A stretch of 23,183 nt of DNA, taken from the NCBI GenBank assembly GCA_026985945.1, contig JALSPN010000274.1, positions 1-23,183 of the forward strand, given 5' to 3'. Shown one piece after another: positions 7,868-15,470 of this stretch (position 1 is the stretch's first letter; the number at the start of each line of letters is the position of its first letter). The position numbers and the translations under genes were made by a program. This DNA is from Thermodesulfobacteriales bacterium (GTDB lineage Bacteria > Desulfobacterota > Thermodesulfobacteria > Thermodesulfobacteriales > Thermodesulfatatoraceae). The notes below the pieces were generated by a model that ran no database searches, was not told where the DNA came from, and saw only the letters and a program-made list of their open reading frames with translations.

Positions 7868-8593
7868 GTGGAGGCAAAGGAAAGACTTATTTTTCCTCTT
7901 GATGTGGCCAGTCTTAAGGAAGCCCGCCGGTGGGTTCGAAAATTAAAGGACCTGGTAGGAGTTTTTAAGGTAGGGCTTGAGCTTTTTGTTTCCGAAGGCC
8001 CACAGGTTCTGGAGATGATCCGGGAAGAAACAGAAGCTTATATCTTTCTTGATCTCAAGTTGCATGACATCCCGGCTACCATGCAAAAGGCGGCCCGTCA
8101 GGCAAGCCTTGCAGGGGCTGATCTCCTTACCGTTCACATGCTGGCAGGGAGGCAGGCGGTGCGCAAGACCGTTGAGGCGGTGGAAGGGGGCTGCAAGGTC
8201 TTCGGGGTTACCATCCTCACCTCTCATACCCGGGCAGATCTTATGGAAATCGGCTATTCTCCCGAGCTTTCAAGGGACCTTACCGGGGCGGTTTTGCGCC
8301 TTTCAGGCCTTGCCTACCGGGCGGGTTGTCACGGGGTGGTCTGCTCGGGAAAGGAAGTGGGGGCGGTAAAAGAGGCCTTTAGGCACCTTAAGACCATTGT
8401 CCCCGGGGTCAGGCCTTCCTGGGCGGCAGACCCCCAGGATCAGGTCCGCGTTACCACTCCCAAAGAGGCCATTCTTGCCGGTGCAGATTATCTCGTTATT
8501 GGTCGGCCCATAAGAGAAGCCAGGGATCCCCGTGAAGCCGCTGGTAAAATTTTGGCAGAAATGGAAGAGGCCTTTTTAGAGAGAGGTCTTTAA
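7868..8593 (+). CDS. pyrF: Orotidine 5'-phosphate decarboxylase
   Basis: Catalyses the last step of UMP synthesis, decarboxylating OMP. The 241-residue protein has the short TIM-barrel pattern of the bacterial group: LIFPLDVASLKEA at the first strand, KVGLELFVSEGP, and the catalytic signature FLDLKLHDIPATM near residues 60-70 with the Asp-Lys-x-x-Asp charge network. The C-terminal phosphate-binding segments are TIVPGVRPSW and ADYLVIGRPIREARDP. The start is GTG at 7868, with GGGAGGT just upstream. It diverges from the TraB-like gene, with a gap of 26 bp. Its stop overlaps the ATG of the next gene (TAATG), so the two are translationally coupled. Confidence 0.95.
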   Translation: MEAKERLIFPLDVASLKEARRWVRKLKDLVGVFKVGLELFVSEGPQVLEMIREETEAYIFLDLKLHDIPATMQKAARQASLAGADLLTVHMLAGRQAVRKTVEAVEGGCKVFGVTILTSHTRADLMEIGYSPELSRDLTGAVLRLSGLAYRAGCHGVVCSGKEVGAVKEAFRHLKTIVPGVRPSWAADPQDQVRVTTPKEAILAGADYLVIGRPIREARDPREAAGKILAEMEEAFLERGL

Positions 8594-9672
8594 TGCGACG
8601 AACCGGAACAGCTGACCTCCCCCTCCACGGAGGGCATGCTCCCCGCTGGCTTTTTGCCCGCATGGTCCGGCTTTCCCGGGCCTTAATCGAGGTGATAGCC
8701 CTGGAATTCGGGGTGGAAGAATTTTTGCGTCGTCTGGCAGATCCTTTCTGGTTCCAGGCCTTCGGATGTGTGCTCGGCTTTGATTGGCATTCTTCAGGGC
8801 TTACTACTACGGTCTGTGGTGCCCTTAAAGAGGCGACGACTCCCCTTGCCAAAGATTTGGGTCTTTTTATCTGTGGAGGGAAGGCCCGGGCTTCACGTCG
8901 AACTCCGGAGGAAATCCTTTTCTGGCTTGAGAAATGCGGGCTCCCGGAAGAATTTTTCGCACTCGTGCGCAAAAGTAGATTGGCCGCCAAGGTGGATAAC
9001 ACCGCTCTTCAGGATGGTTACCAGCTTTACCATCACAACTTTTTCTTCACTAGAAGCGGGGCCTGGGCGGTGGTTCAGCAGGGAATGAACGAAAAGAACT
9101 CCTATGCCAGGCGTTATCACTGGCTGGGAGAGCGGGTCAAAAAAATGACCGAGGAACCTCACAGCGGTATCGCGAGCCAGAAATTCGAAAAAGAGGTTTT
9201 GAATCTGGTAGCCAGAGAAAGCCTCAAGACCCAGGAGACCATCCTTTCTCTTACCCGGGAAAGTCCTTCCCGGATATTGACAGAGATCGAAAAAATAAAA
9301 CGCCTGGTCCTGCCGCGCAGACATACCCTGAAAGAAGCCGACCTCAAGCCGCAGGGATTAGAGAAGATTCTTTTGAAAACTTACGAAAATCCCCCTCAAG
9401 ATTTCGAGAATTTGCTTGAAATAAGGGGCCTTGGCCCTAAAAACCTGCGGGCTCTGGCCCTGCTCTCAGAACTGGTTTATGACGCTCCGGCAAGCCGAAA
9501 AGATCCGGCCCGTTATGCTTTTGCCCACGGGGGAAAAGACGGCCATCCTTTCCCGGTGGAAAGGAAAGTTTATGATCAGAGCATTGCCTATCTCGAAGAA
9601 CTCTTGTCCAAGGCCCGCCTGGAATATACCGAAAAGATGAAGGCCTTTCGGCGTCTTCATCAACTTTTTTGA
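8593..9672 (+). CDS. DUF763 family protein with a helix-hairpin-helix-like segment
   Basis: A 359-residue cytoplasmic protein whose N-terminus (MRRTGTADLPLHGGHAPRWL, then LADPFWFQAFGCVLGFDWHSSGLTTTVCGALKEA) is characteristic of DUF763, a family I know mainly from archaea and thermophilic bacteria and whose function is not established. Near residues 275-295, LLEIRGLGPKNLRALALLSELV has the shape of a helix-hairpin-helix (GxGPxxxxxL), a non-specific DNA-binding motif also seen in repair nucleases and glycosylases. A conserved-looking YAFAHGGKDGHPFPV follows. It overlaps the pyrF stop by one base, but no pyrimidine role is evident. Family call is confident; the DNA link is inference. Confidence 0.85.
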   Translation: MRRTGTADLPLHGGHAPRWLFARMVRLSRALIEVIALEFGVEEFLRRLADPFWFQAFGCVLGFDWHSSGLTTTVCGALKEATTPLAKDLGLFICGGKARASRRTPEEILFWLEKCGLPEEFFALVRKSRLAAKVDNTALQDGYQLYHHNFFFTRSGAWAVVQQGMNEKNSYARRYHWLGERVKKMTEEPHSGIASQKFEKEVLNLVARESLKTQETILSLTRESPSRILTEIEKIKRLVLPRRHTLKEADLKPQGLEKILLKTYENPPQDFENLLEIRGLGPKNLRALALLSELVYDAPASRKDPARYAFAHGGKDGHPFPVERKVYDQSIAYLEELLSKARLEYTEKMKAFRRLHQLF

Positions 9673-9712
9673 AGTTTATTTTAAGGTCTCCTGGCAAGGA
9701 TTTGGAGGTTTA

Positions 9713-9805
9713 ATGATCTTCTTGCGGAGAAGATGGTTTTATCTACTTTTTGTCGCCTTTAATGCTGGTAAATCCTGCCTTGACCTGGGCCTGAAAATTT
9801 TTTAA
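9713..9805 (+). CDS. Possible 30-residue membrane peptide
   Basis: An ATG at 9713, four bases after a strong GGAGGT, opens a 30-codon frame ending in TAA at 9803-9805. The product starts MIFLRRRWFYLLFVAF, a basic patch followed by a hydrophobic segment, and ends with LGLKIF. This is the layout of a small single-span membrane peptide. It lies between the DUF763 gene and the RsbRD/dsr block and overlaps a candidate promoter. I recognise no family. The good ribosome-binding site is the main support, and a chance frame cannot be excluded. Confidence 0.35.
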   Translation: MIFLRRRWFYLLFVAFNAGKSCLDLGLKIF

Positions 9806-9808
9806 AAG
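9780..9808 (+). promoter_or_regulatory. Candidate promoter for the rsbRD-dsrMKJOP operon
   Basis: TTGACC at 9780-9785 is followed after 17 bp by TAAAAG at 9803-9808, giving a predicted start near 9815, about 20 bases before the RsbRD start. The -35 box is good (5 of 6) and the -10 box mediocre (4 of 6). Confidence 0.35.
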
Positions 9809-9833
9809 GTCGCCAGTCCCCGAGAGAGAAAAA

Positions 9834-10376
9834 GTGATGACGCTTAAAGATCTACTTCTCGACAAAAAGGGCAAGATCCAGAAGAAATGGTATCAGCTTA
9901 TTCTTGAGACCTATCCGCCGGAGGCAGCGGCCTTTTTTAAAAAAAATCGGGATCAATTCGAAAATCCTGTAGGGGCTCATCTGGGAGAAGGAGTTGAGGG
10001 GATTCTTTCTCAACTCTTGGGAGAGACCGAAGAAGACCGGGTCAAATACTATATCGATCGCATCGTGAGGATCAGGGCGGTTCAGGATTTTACCCCTGCT
10101 GACGCGGTGCGAGTTTTTCCCCTTCTCAAAAGGGCCATTCGGCAGGTTCTGGGAGGGGAGCTTGAAGATTTGCGTCTTTTAAAAGAGTTTTTGGACCTAG
10201 AAGAGCAAATAGATGAGATAACACTTAAAGCCTTTGAGATATATCACTCTTGTCGGGAAAGACTCTATCATATGAAAGTTGAAGAATGGAAAAGTCGTAT
10301 GTATATGCTCCTGCGAAAAGCAGGTCTTCTTTACGACGAAAGGGAAGGCAGTTTGCCTCCGCAAACACAAATATGA
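9834..10376 (+). CDS. RsbRD N-terminal-domain protein of the dsr cluster
   Basis: A 180-residue, mostly helical, soluble protein. MTLKDLLLDKKGKIQKKWYQ and the later FENPVGAHLGEGVEGILSQLL, DRIVRIRAVQDFTPADAVRVF are typical of the RsbRD_N domain, a globin-fold-related sensor domain found at the N-terminus of stressosome proteins. Here it stands alone, without a STAS domain. Stand-alone genes of this type commonly precede dsrMKJOP in sulfate reducers, where a sensing or regulatory role has been supposed but not shown. It may start at GTG 9834 or the adjacent ATG 9837. It ends 21 bp before dsrM, so it is probably cotranscribed. Confidence 0.85.
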   Translation: MMTLKDLLLDKKGKIQKKWYQLILETYPPEAAAFFKKNRDQFENPVGAHLGEGVEGILSQLLGETEEDRVKYYIDRIVRIRAVQDFTPADAVRVFPLLKRAIRQVLGGELEDLRLLKEFLDLEEQIDEITLKAFEIYHSCRERLYHMKVEEWKSRMYMLLRKAGLLYDEREGSLPPQTQI

Positions 10377-10397
10377 TGGGCGAAGAGAGGTAACCAT

Positions 10398-11402
10398 ATG
10401 GGCGCCGTATTCGCATTAGTGACCGTATTGGCTTTTGTGATGGTGGTTTATTTGGGCGTTGGGGTCGCAGGGCTTAAAGGACTTTTTGGTATTGTAGTCC
10501 CATATGCGGCCTTTCTGGTGTTTTTGTTAGGAATGGTTTACCGGATGATTGATTGGGCCAAGATTCCTGTCCCCTTCCGGATTGTAACTACCTGTGGGCA
10601 GCAAAAATCTCTCCGCTGGATCAAGCGCAGCCGGCTCGAATCTCCTTATAACAATTTTGAAGTGGTTCTGCGCATGATTCTTGAGGTCTTTGCCTTTCGG
10701 AGCCTTTTTCGGAATCTTAAAGCCGAACTCAAAGGTCCCAATTTGATTTATGGCTCCTATAAATGGCTTTGGCTGGGAGCCATTGCCTTCCATTACGCCT
10801 TTTTCACTATTCTTCTGCGGCACCTGAGGTTTTTTACCTATCCGGTTCCAGAACCTATCCAGATTCTGGATCAAGTCGATAGCTTCTTCCACATCGGGCT
10901 TCCTCATCTTTACATGACAGACGTAGTCATTCTGGCAGCCCTTACTTTTCTCTTTTTGCGGCGTCTGGCGGATCCTAAGCTGCGCTATATTTCGCTGGCT
11001 TCCGATTATCTACCCTTATTTATGATTTACGGCCTCGTAATTTCCGGAATCCTTATGCGTCATTTCTTTAAGGTGGATGTTACCCAGGTGAAGGAATTCA
11101 CCATGGGGCTCGTCCATTTCAAGCCCAAAGCTCCAGATGTCGGGGTCATCTTTTATATTCATCTCTTTTTCATCAGCGCTCTTATGGCCTATTTCCCCTT
11201 TAGTAAACTTGTTCACATGGTAGGGGTGTTTTTCAGCCCCACCAGAAATCTCGCCAACAACAGCCGGGCGGTGCGGCACGAACCTGCTCCCTGGTGGAAG
11301 AAGCCCAAGTTTAAGACTTACTGCGAATGGCAAGAGGACTTTAAAGAGCAACTTATAGAGTCTGGTCAGCCTATTGATGAGGATTGTTATAAGAAGAAAT
11401 AA
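10398..11402 (+). CDS. dsrM: DsrM, membrane cytochrome b subunit of DsrMKJOP
   Basis: A 334-residue integral membrane protein of the NarI-like cytochrome b type. It binds heme b and exchanges electrons with the menaquinone pool. Membrane segments are visible at the N-terminus (two within the first 50 residues), near WLGAIAFHYAFFTILL, and in MTDVVILAALTFLF, LPLFMIYGLVISGILM and IHLFFISALMAYF. Histidines that could bind heme occur at FHYAFF, LLRHLRFF, LMRHFF and LVHMVG. The long C-terminal tail (WWKKPKFKTYCEWQEDF) is cytoplasmic and probably contacts DsrK. GAGAGGT precedes the ATG. dsrK starts 22 bp downstream. Confidence 0.94.
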   Translation: MGAVFALVTVLAFVMVVYLGVGVAGLKGLFGIVVPYAAFLVFLLGMVYRMIDWAKIPVPFRIVTTCGQQKSLRWIKRSRLESPYNNFEVVLRMILEVFAFRSLFRNLKAELKGPNLIYGSYKWLWLGAIAFHYAFFTILLRHLRFFTYPVPEPIQILDQVDSFFHIGLPHLYMTDVVILAALTFLFLRRLADPKLRYISLASDYLPLFMIYGLVISGILMRHFFKVDVTQVKEFTMGLVHFKPKAPDVGVIFYIHLFFISALMAYFPFSKLVHMVGVFFSPTRNLANNSRAVRHEPAPWWKKPKFKTYCEWQEDFKEQLIESGQPIDEDCYKKK

Positions 11403-11424
11403 ATCATAGACGGAGAGGGTAGAT

Positions 11425-13059
11425 ATGGCTAAGCTTCCTAAACCTGACGAATTAATCAAAAGCATAGATTGGACACCTCCCGAGAAGGACTGGATGGATG
11501 ACGTCCCTCCGGAGATAAAACCGGGGAGGTTTTGTTATCCGGCCAAAAAGAACATCTTGGAAGAGATAGGTTTTCCAAATCCTCGGGACTGGTCTCCTTT
11601 AGACGAAGACTGGAAGCTTCCTTCTAACTTTAGAGAAATTATTATTGAGGGCATGAAGGATCGGCTCTCCAAATACCGCTCTTTCAAGCTCTTTATGGAT
11701 ATTTGTGTCCGGTGTGGAGCCTGTGCCGACAAGTGCCATTATTTTCTCGGTTCGGGAGATCCCAAAAACATGCCTGTTTTGAGGGCGGAGCTTTTGAGGT
11801 CCATCTATAAAGGGGAACTTACCTGGCAGGGTAAACTTTTTGGGAAGCTTGCCGGAGCCCGGAAGTTAACCGAAGATGTCATTAAAGAATGGTTTTATTA
11901 CTACTACCAGTGCAGTGAATGTCGTCGTTGCTCGGTCTTTTGCCCTTATGGGATTGACACCTGTGAAGTAACCATGATGGGGCGTGAGCTCCTTCACCTT
12001 TTAGGCTGTAATATTAACTGGATTCTGGAACCTGTAAGGAATTGTTTCAAGATTGGTAACCATATCGGAATTCCTCCCCATACCATCAAGGAGATTATCG
12101 AATATCTTTGCTGGGACATTGAAGAAGTAACTGGGCTCAAGATTGAAGTGCCCTTTAACAAGAAAGGGGCGGAGATCCTTTTCGTTACACCTTCGGGTGA
12201 CTATTTTGCGGAGCCCGGTATTTATACCATGATGGGTTATATCATTCTCTTTAATTATCTTGATTTAGACTGGACTATGAGCACCTATGCCTCTGAGGGT
12301 GGAAACTTCGGTCTTTTCACCTCTCATGAGGCCATGGCCAAGATCAATGCCAAGATCTATCACGAGGCGGAACGGTTAGGGGTGAGATTTATCATCGGTG
12401 GTGAGTGCGGTCACATGTGGCGTGTCAAGCACCAGTACATGGATACGGCCACAGGGCCTGCTCCCAAGAACCTCGAAACTCCCAAAAGCCCCATCACCGG
12501 GACGGTTTTTGAACATGCCAAGTCCACCAAAATGATCCACGTTTGTGAATTTACGGCAGACCTCATTGCTCACGGAAAACTTGAGCTTGATCCCAGCCGG
12601 AATGACAAATACATTGTTACCTTCCACGACTCCTGTAATCCCTCTCGAGGGATGGGCTTTTTCGAGGAGCCTCGTTACATTCTCAGACACGTATGTAACA
12701 ATTTCTATGACATGCCTGAAAACACCATTCGGGAAAAGACTTTCTGCTGCGGGAGCGGATCCGGTCTTAACACCGACGAATTTATGGAAATGCGCATGCG
12801 CGGAGGTTTCCCCCGGGCTAACGCGGTGCAGTATGTGAGGGATAAGCACGGGGTAAATATGCTTGCCTGTATCTGTGCTATTGACCGGGCGGCCCTGCCT
12901 GCACTCATGAATTACTGGGCTCCAGAGGTCCAGGTTTGTGGTGTCCACGAGTTAGTGGCAAACGCCCTGGTATTGCCGCACGAAAAGACGGGTGAACGTC
13001 CGCGGACTTTGGATATGCGTCAAGAACCTTTGAAGCCGGAGGAAGAAGAAAATGCATGA
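11425..13059 (+). CDS. dsrK: DsrK, HdrD-like iron-sulfur catalytic subunit
   Basis: A 544-residue cytoplasmic subunit related to heterodisulfide reductase HdrD, proposed to reduce the DsrC trisulfide made by the DsrAB reaction. Two ferredoxin-type [4Fe-4S] motifs are present: CVRCGACADKC near residue 94 and CSECRRCSVFCP near 163. The C-terminal half carries CCG-domain cysteines: GGECGHMW, HDSCNPSRGMG and FCCGSGSG near residue 440. These bind the special catalytic [4Fe-4S] cluster. All expected cysteines seem intact. It is preceded by GGAGAGGG, and its last codons overlap the dsrJ start by eight bases. Confidence 0.95.
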   Translation: MAKLPKPDELIKSIDWTPPEKDWMDDVPPEIKPGRFCYPAKKNILEEIGFPNPRDWSPLDEDWKLPSNFREIIIEGMKDRLSKYRSFKLFMDICVRCGACADKCHYFLGSGDPKNMPVLRAELLRSIYKGELTWQGKLFGKLAGARKLTEDVIKEWFYYYYQCSECRRCSVFCPYGIDTCEVTMMGRELLHLLGCNINWILEPVRNCFKIGNHIGIPPHTIKEIIEYLCWDIEEVTGLKIEVPFNKKGAEILFVTPSGDYFAEPGIYTMMGYIILFNYLDLDWTMSTYASEGGNFGLFTSHEAMAKINAKIYHEAERLGVRFIIGGECGHMWRVKHQYMDTATGPAPKNLETPKSPITGTVFEHAKSTKMIHVCEFTADLIAHGKLELDPSRNDKYIVTFHDSCNPSRGMGFFEEPRYILRHVCNNFYDMPENTIREKTFCCGSGSGLNTDEFMEMRMRGGFPRANAVQYVRDKHGVNMLACICAIDRAALPALMNYWAPEVQVCGVHELVANALVLPHEKTGERPRTLDMRQEPLKPEEEENA

Positions 13060-13498
13060 TGCCGGCAAAGTAATTCCAGGAATTATTGCTTTTGTTCTTT
13101 TCGTTACGGTTCCCTTCTGGACTAATTTTGGCAAGGCTGCTCCCAAACCGCAGCCTGAAATTCCGAAAGAATACAAAAAGTGTGTGGAGTCCAAAGAGTT
13201 TATGAGACGGGAGCACATGAAGCTCTTGCGAAAGTGGCGTTTCGATGTGGTGAGAAACAACATGCGTATTTACATCAACTCCGAAGGGAAGCCGATTAAC
13301 ATGAGTCTCCAGAATGAATGTTTGAGATGTCATTCCAGCAAGAAAAAGTTTTGTGATGTCTGCCACGATTACGTGGCGGCACATCCCTATTGTTGGAATT
13401 GTCACATTCCGCCGGAGGAGAGGAAAGGATGGGCGACAAAAGAAGTAAAAAGCTTGACCGAAGAAGCTTCCTCAGAGCAGCCGGCTTCGCATCATTAG
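13052..13498 (+). CDS. dsrJ: DsrJ, periplasmic triheme cytochrome c
   Basis: A 148-residue protein anchored by one N-terminal membrane segment ([14 protein letters not shown]), with the rest in the periplasm. Three CXXCH heme c sites are present: CLRCH (90-94), CDVCH (101-105) and CWNCH (114-118). This number is diagnostic of DsrJ. One heme of the family has unusual His/Cys ligation; a free cysteine occurs upstream ([11 protein letters not shown]) and could serve. It passes or accepts periplasmic electrons with DsrO. The gene overlaps dsrK by eight bases and its 3' end overlaps dsrO by 70 bases. Confidence 0.95.
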   Translation: MHDAGKVIPGIIAFVLFVTVPFWTNFGKAAPKPQPEIPKEYKKCVESKEFMRREHMKLLRKWRFDVVRNNMRIYINSEGKPINMSLQNECLRCHSSKKKFCDVCHDYVAAHPYCWNCHIPPEERKGWATKEVKSLTEEASSEQPASHH

Positions 13499-14229
13499 CC
13501 GGTCTGTGGGCCTCAGCTACGGTTGGGGTCCTTTCAAAGGGTGAAGTTAAGGCTTACGCTGTTAAGCCTTCGGAGAAGGGGCTTACAGCGGGCCGCTGGG
13601 GCATGGTGATAGACACGCGCGTTTGCCAGAAATATGCTCCCTGTGAGGATTGTATTCACGCGTGTCATCATCTTCATAACGTGCCCCAGATCCCTTACAA
13701 AAAACACGAAGTTAAATGGATCTGGAAGGATGAGTTTGAACACGCTTTTCCGGATACCGCTCACGAATATGCCAATGAGGTCCTTCACGGGCGGGAGTTT
13801 TTGTTGCTCTGTAATCACTGTGAGCATCCGCCCTGTGTGAGGGTCTGTCCCACGCAGGCCACCTTTAAGAGAGAAGACGGTATCGTAATGATGGACATGC
13901 ATCGGTGTATAGGTTGTCGGTTCTGCATGGCGGCCTGTCCTTATGGTTCCCGAAGCTTTAACTGGCGTGATCCGCGGCCCTTTATTAAGAATCCCAATCC
14001 TCGTTATCCGACACGGATGAAAGGTGTGGTGGAGAAGTGCACTTTTTGTACCGAAAGGCTGGCAGAAGGAAAGCTTCCTGCGTGCGCGGAGGCCTGTAAA
14101 CACGGAGCCATTGTGGTTGGGGACCTTGCGGATCCCAATTCCGAAATAAACAAGATCTTGCGTGAGCACTTTACACTTAGACGAAAGGTCCATTTGGGCA
14201 CTGGTCCTTCAGTTTTCTACATAATTTAG
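13429..14229 (+). CDS. dsrO: DsrO, periplasmic four-cluster ferredoxin subunit
   Basis: A 266-residue protein starting [20 protein letters not shown], a twin-arginine (Tat) signal, so it is exported folded. Cysteine groups for four [4Fe-4S] clusters follow: [14 protein letters not shown] near residue 66, [28 protein letters not shown], and [20 protein letters not shown]. It links DsrJ to the quinone-interacting DsrP. The ATG at 13429 is chosen because GGAGGAGAGGAAAGG lies immediately upstream and the Tat motif then sits at the usual place. The frame is open to 13390. Even so it overlaps dsrJ by 70 bases. Confidence 0.94.
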   Translation: MGDKRSKKLDRRSFLRAAGFASLAGLWASATVGVLSKGEVKAYAVKPSEKGLTAGRWGMVIDTRVCQKYAPCEDCIHACHHLHNVPQIPYKKHEVKWIWKDEFEHAFPDTAHEYANEVLHGREFLLLCNHCEHPPCVRVCPTQATFKREDGIVMMDMHRCIGCRFCMAACPYGSRSFNWRDPRPFIKNPNPRYPTRMKGVVEKCTFCTERLAEGKLPACAEACKHGAIVVGDLADPNSEINKILREHFTLRRKVHLGTGPSVFYII

Positions 14230-14243
14230 GGTGAGGTGTACCT

Positions 14244-15404
14244 ATGTTAGAGAAGGCCTTAGTTGGTAGCAAAAAATATTATGCCCTGGTCTTTTTCCTG
14301 GCGGCTATTTTCCTGGTGGGCTTTTTCTTTTTCCTGAAACAGCTGAAGTTCGGTTTAGGAATTACCGGAATGAGCCGCGATGTCTCCTGGGGTTTTTATG
14401 TGGCTCAGTTTACCTATCTCGTGGGAGTGGCGGCTTCAGCGGTGATGGTGGTGCTTCCCTATTATCTCCATAATTATAAGGACTATGGGAAGCTCACCAT
14501 CTTCGGGGAGTTCTTGGCCATTGGGGCCGTAACCATGTGTTTGCTTTTCATCGTGGTGGATATCGGTCAAACTCACCGGCTTTTTAATGTCTTGCTTCAC
14601 CCCACGCCGCATTCCATGCTCTTCTACGACATGATCGTCTTAAATGGTTACCTTTTGTTGAACCTCATCTGTGGCTGGACGGCGCTTCATGCCGTCTATA
14701 AGGGCACCAAATATCCCAGCTGGGTAAAGCCTTTCATTTACCTCTCTATTCCCTGGGCCTTTAGCATTCATACGGTGACGGCCTTTCTCTACGCCGGTCT
14801 TCCCGGGCGCCACTTCTGGCTTACGGCGGTGATGGCTCCTCGTTTTCTGGCTTCGGCTTTTTGTTCCGGTCCGGCTCTTCTGCTGATCCTTATCTACATT
14901 GTAAAGGCCTTTACGCGCTTCGATCCGGGAGAGAAAGCTATCCGGGCTCTGGCCAAGACCATAACTTATGCCCTGCTGGCAAACCTCTTCCTCTTTGGGT
15001 GTGAGCTTTTCACCTCTTTTTACAGTGGCATACCCGGGCACCAGTTTTCCATCAAATATCTCTTTGCCGGTCTTCATGGCCACATGAAGCTGGTTCCCTG
15101 GATGTGGACGGCTTATGCCCTCATGCTGGTGGCTGCAGTCCTTCTGGTTATCCCGCAGACCAGAAACAACCTGGGGCTTTTACCTTTACTCTGTGTCCTG
15201 GTAGTAATCGGCACCTGGATCGACAAGGGAATGGGGCTTATCGTGGGTGGTTTTGTTCCCAATCCTCTGGAAAGGATCACCGAGTATATGCCGACTTTTC
15301 CGGAAGTGATGATCTCGGTAGGGATATATGCCGCAGGTTTTCTGATCATTACCGTCCTGTATAAGATTGCTATCTCCGTGATGGAAAGTCGGGGCCTGAT
15401 TTAA
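14244..15404 (+). CDS. dsrP: DsrP, NrfD/PsrC-like membrane subunit
   Basis: A 386-residue inner-membrane protein with about ten hydrophobic segments, of the NrfD/PsrC type, proposed as a second menaquinone-binding site of the DsrMKJOP complex. Features include FGLGITGMSRDVSWGFYVAQFTYLVG near the N-terminus, the HRLFNVLLHPTPHSMLFYD segment, and FSIKYLFAGLHGHMKLVPWMWTAY. It begins 14 bp after dsrO with GGTGAGGTGT as ribosome-binding site. It is the last gene before the intrinsic terminator, so it ends the dsrMKJOP transcription unit. Confidence 0.94.
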   Translation: MLEKALVGSKKYYALVFFLAAIFLVGFFFFLKQLKFGLGITGMSRDVSWGFYVAQFTYLVGVAASAVMVVLPYYLHNYKDYGKLTIFGEFLAIGAVTMCLLFIVVDIGQTHRLFNVLLHPTPHSMLFYDMIVLNGYLLLNLICGWTALHAVYKGTKYPSWVKPFIYLSIPWAFSIHTVTAFLYAGLPGRHFWLTAVMAPRFLASAFCSGPALLLILIYIVKAFTRFDPGEKAIRALAKTITYALLANLFLFGCELFTSFYSGIPGHQFSIKYLFAGLHGHMKLVPWMWTAYALMLVAAVLLVIPQTRNNLGLLPLLCVLVVIGTWIDKGMGLIVGGFVPNPLERITEYMPTFPEVMISVGIYAAGFLIITVLYKIAISVMESRGLI

Positions 15405-15407
15405 GCT

Positions 15408-15434
15408 AAGCCGGGGGAAGGCCCCGGCTTTTTT
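15408..15434 (+). terminator. Intrinsic terminator after dsrP
   Basis: A 9-bp GC-rich stem (AAGCCGGGG at 15408-15416 with CCCCGGCTT at 15422-15430) and 5-base loop run directly into a T tract (15429-15434). It lies four bases after the dsrP stop and separates the dsr complex genes from the dsrN-like unit. Confidence 0.9.
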
Positions 15435-15470
15435 GTAGTATCTTCTAAAAAATCCGTTAAACTTCCATCT

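Noticed and set aside
12376..12948. 190-codon frame antisense to dsrK
   Set aside because: It lies wholly within a well-conserved gene, with no ribosome-binding site or recognisable motif.
13534..14193. 219-codon frame antisense to dsrO
   Set aside because: It mirrors the cysteine-rich dsrO sequence and has no features of its own.
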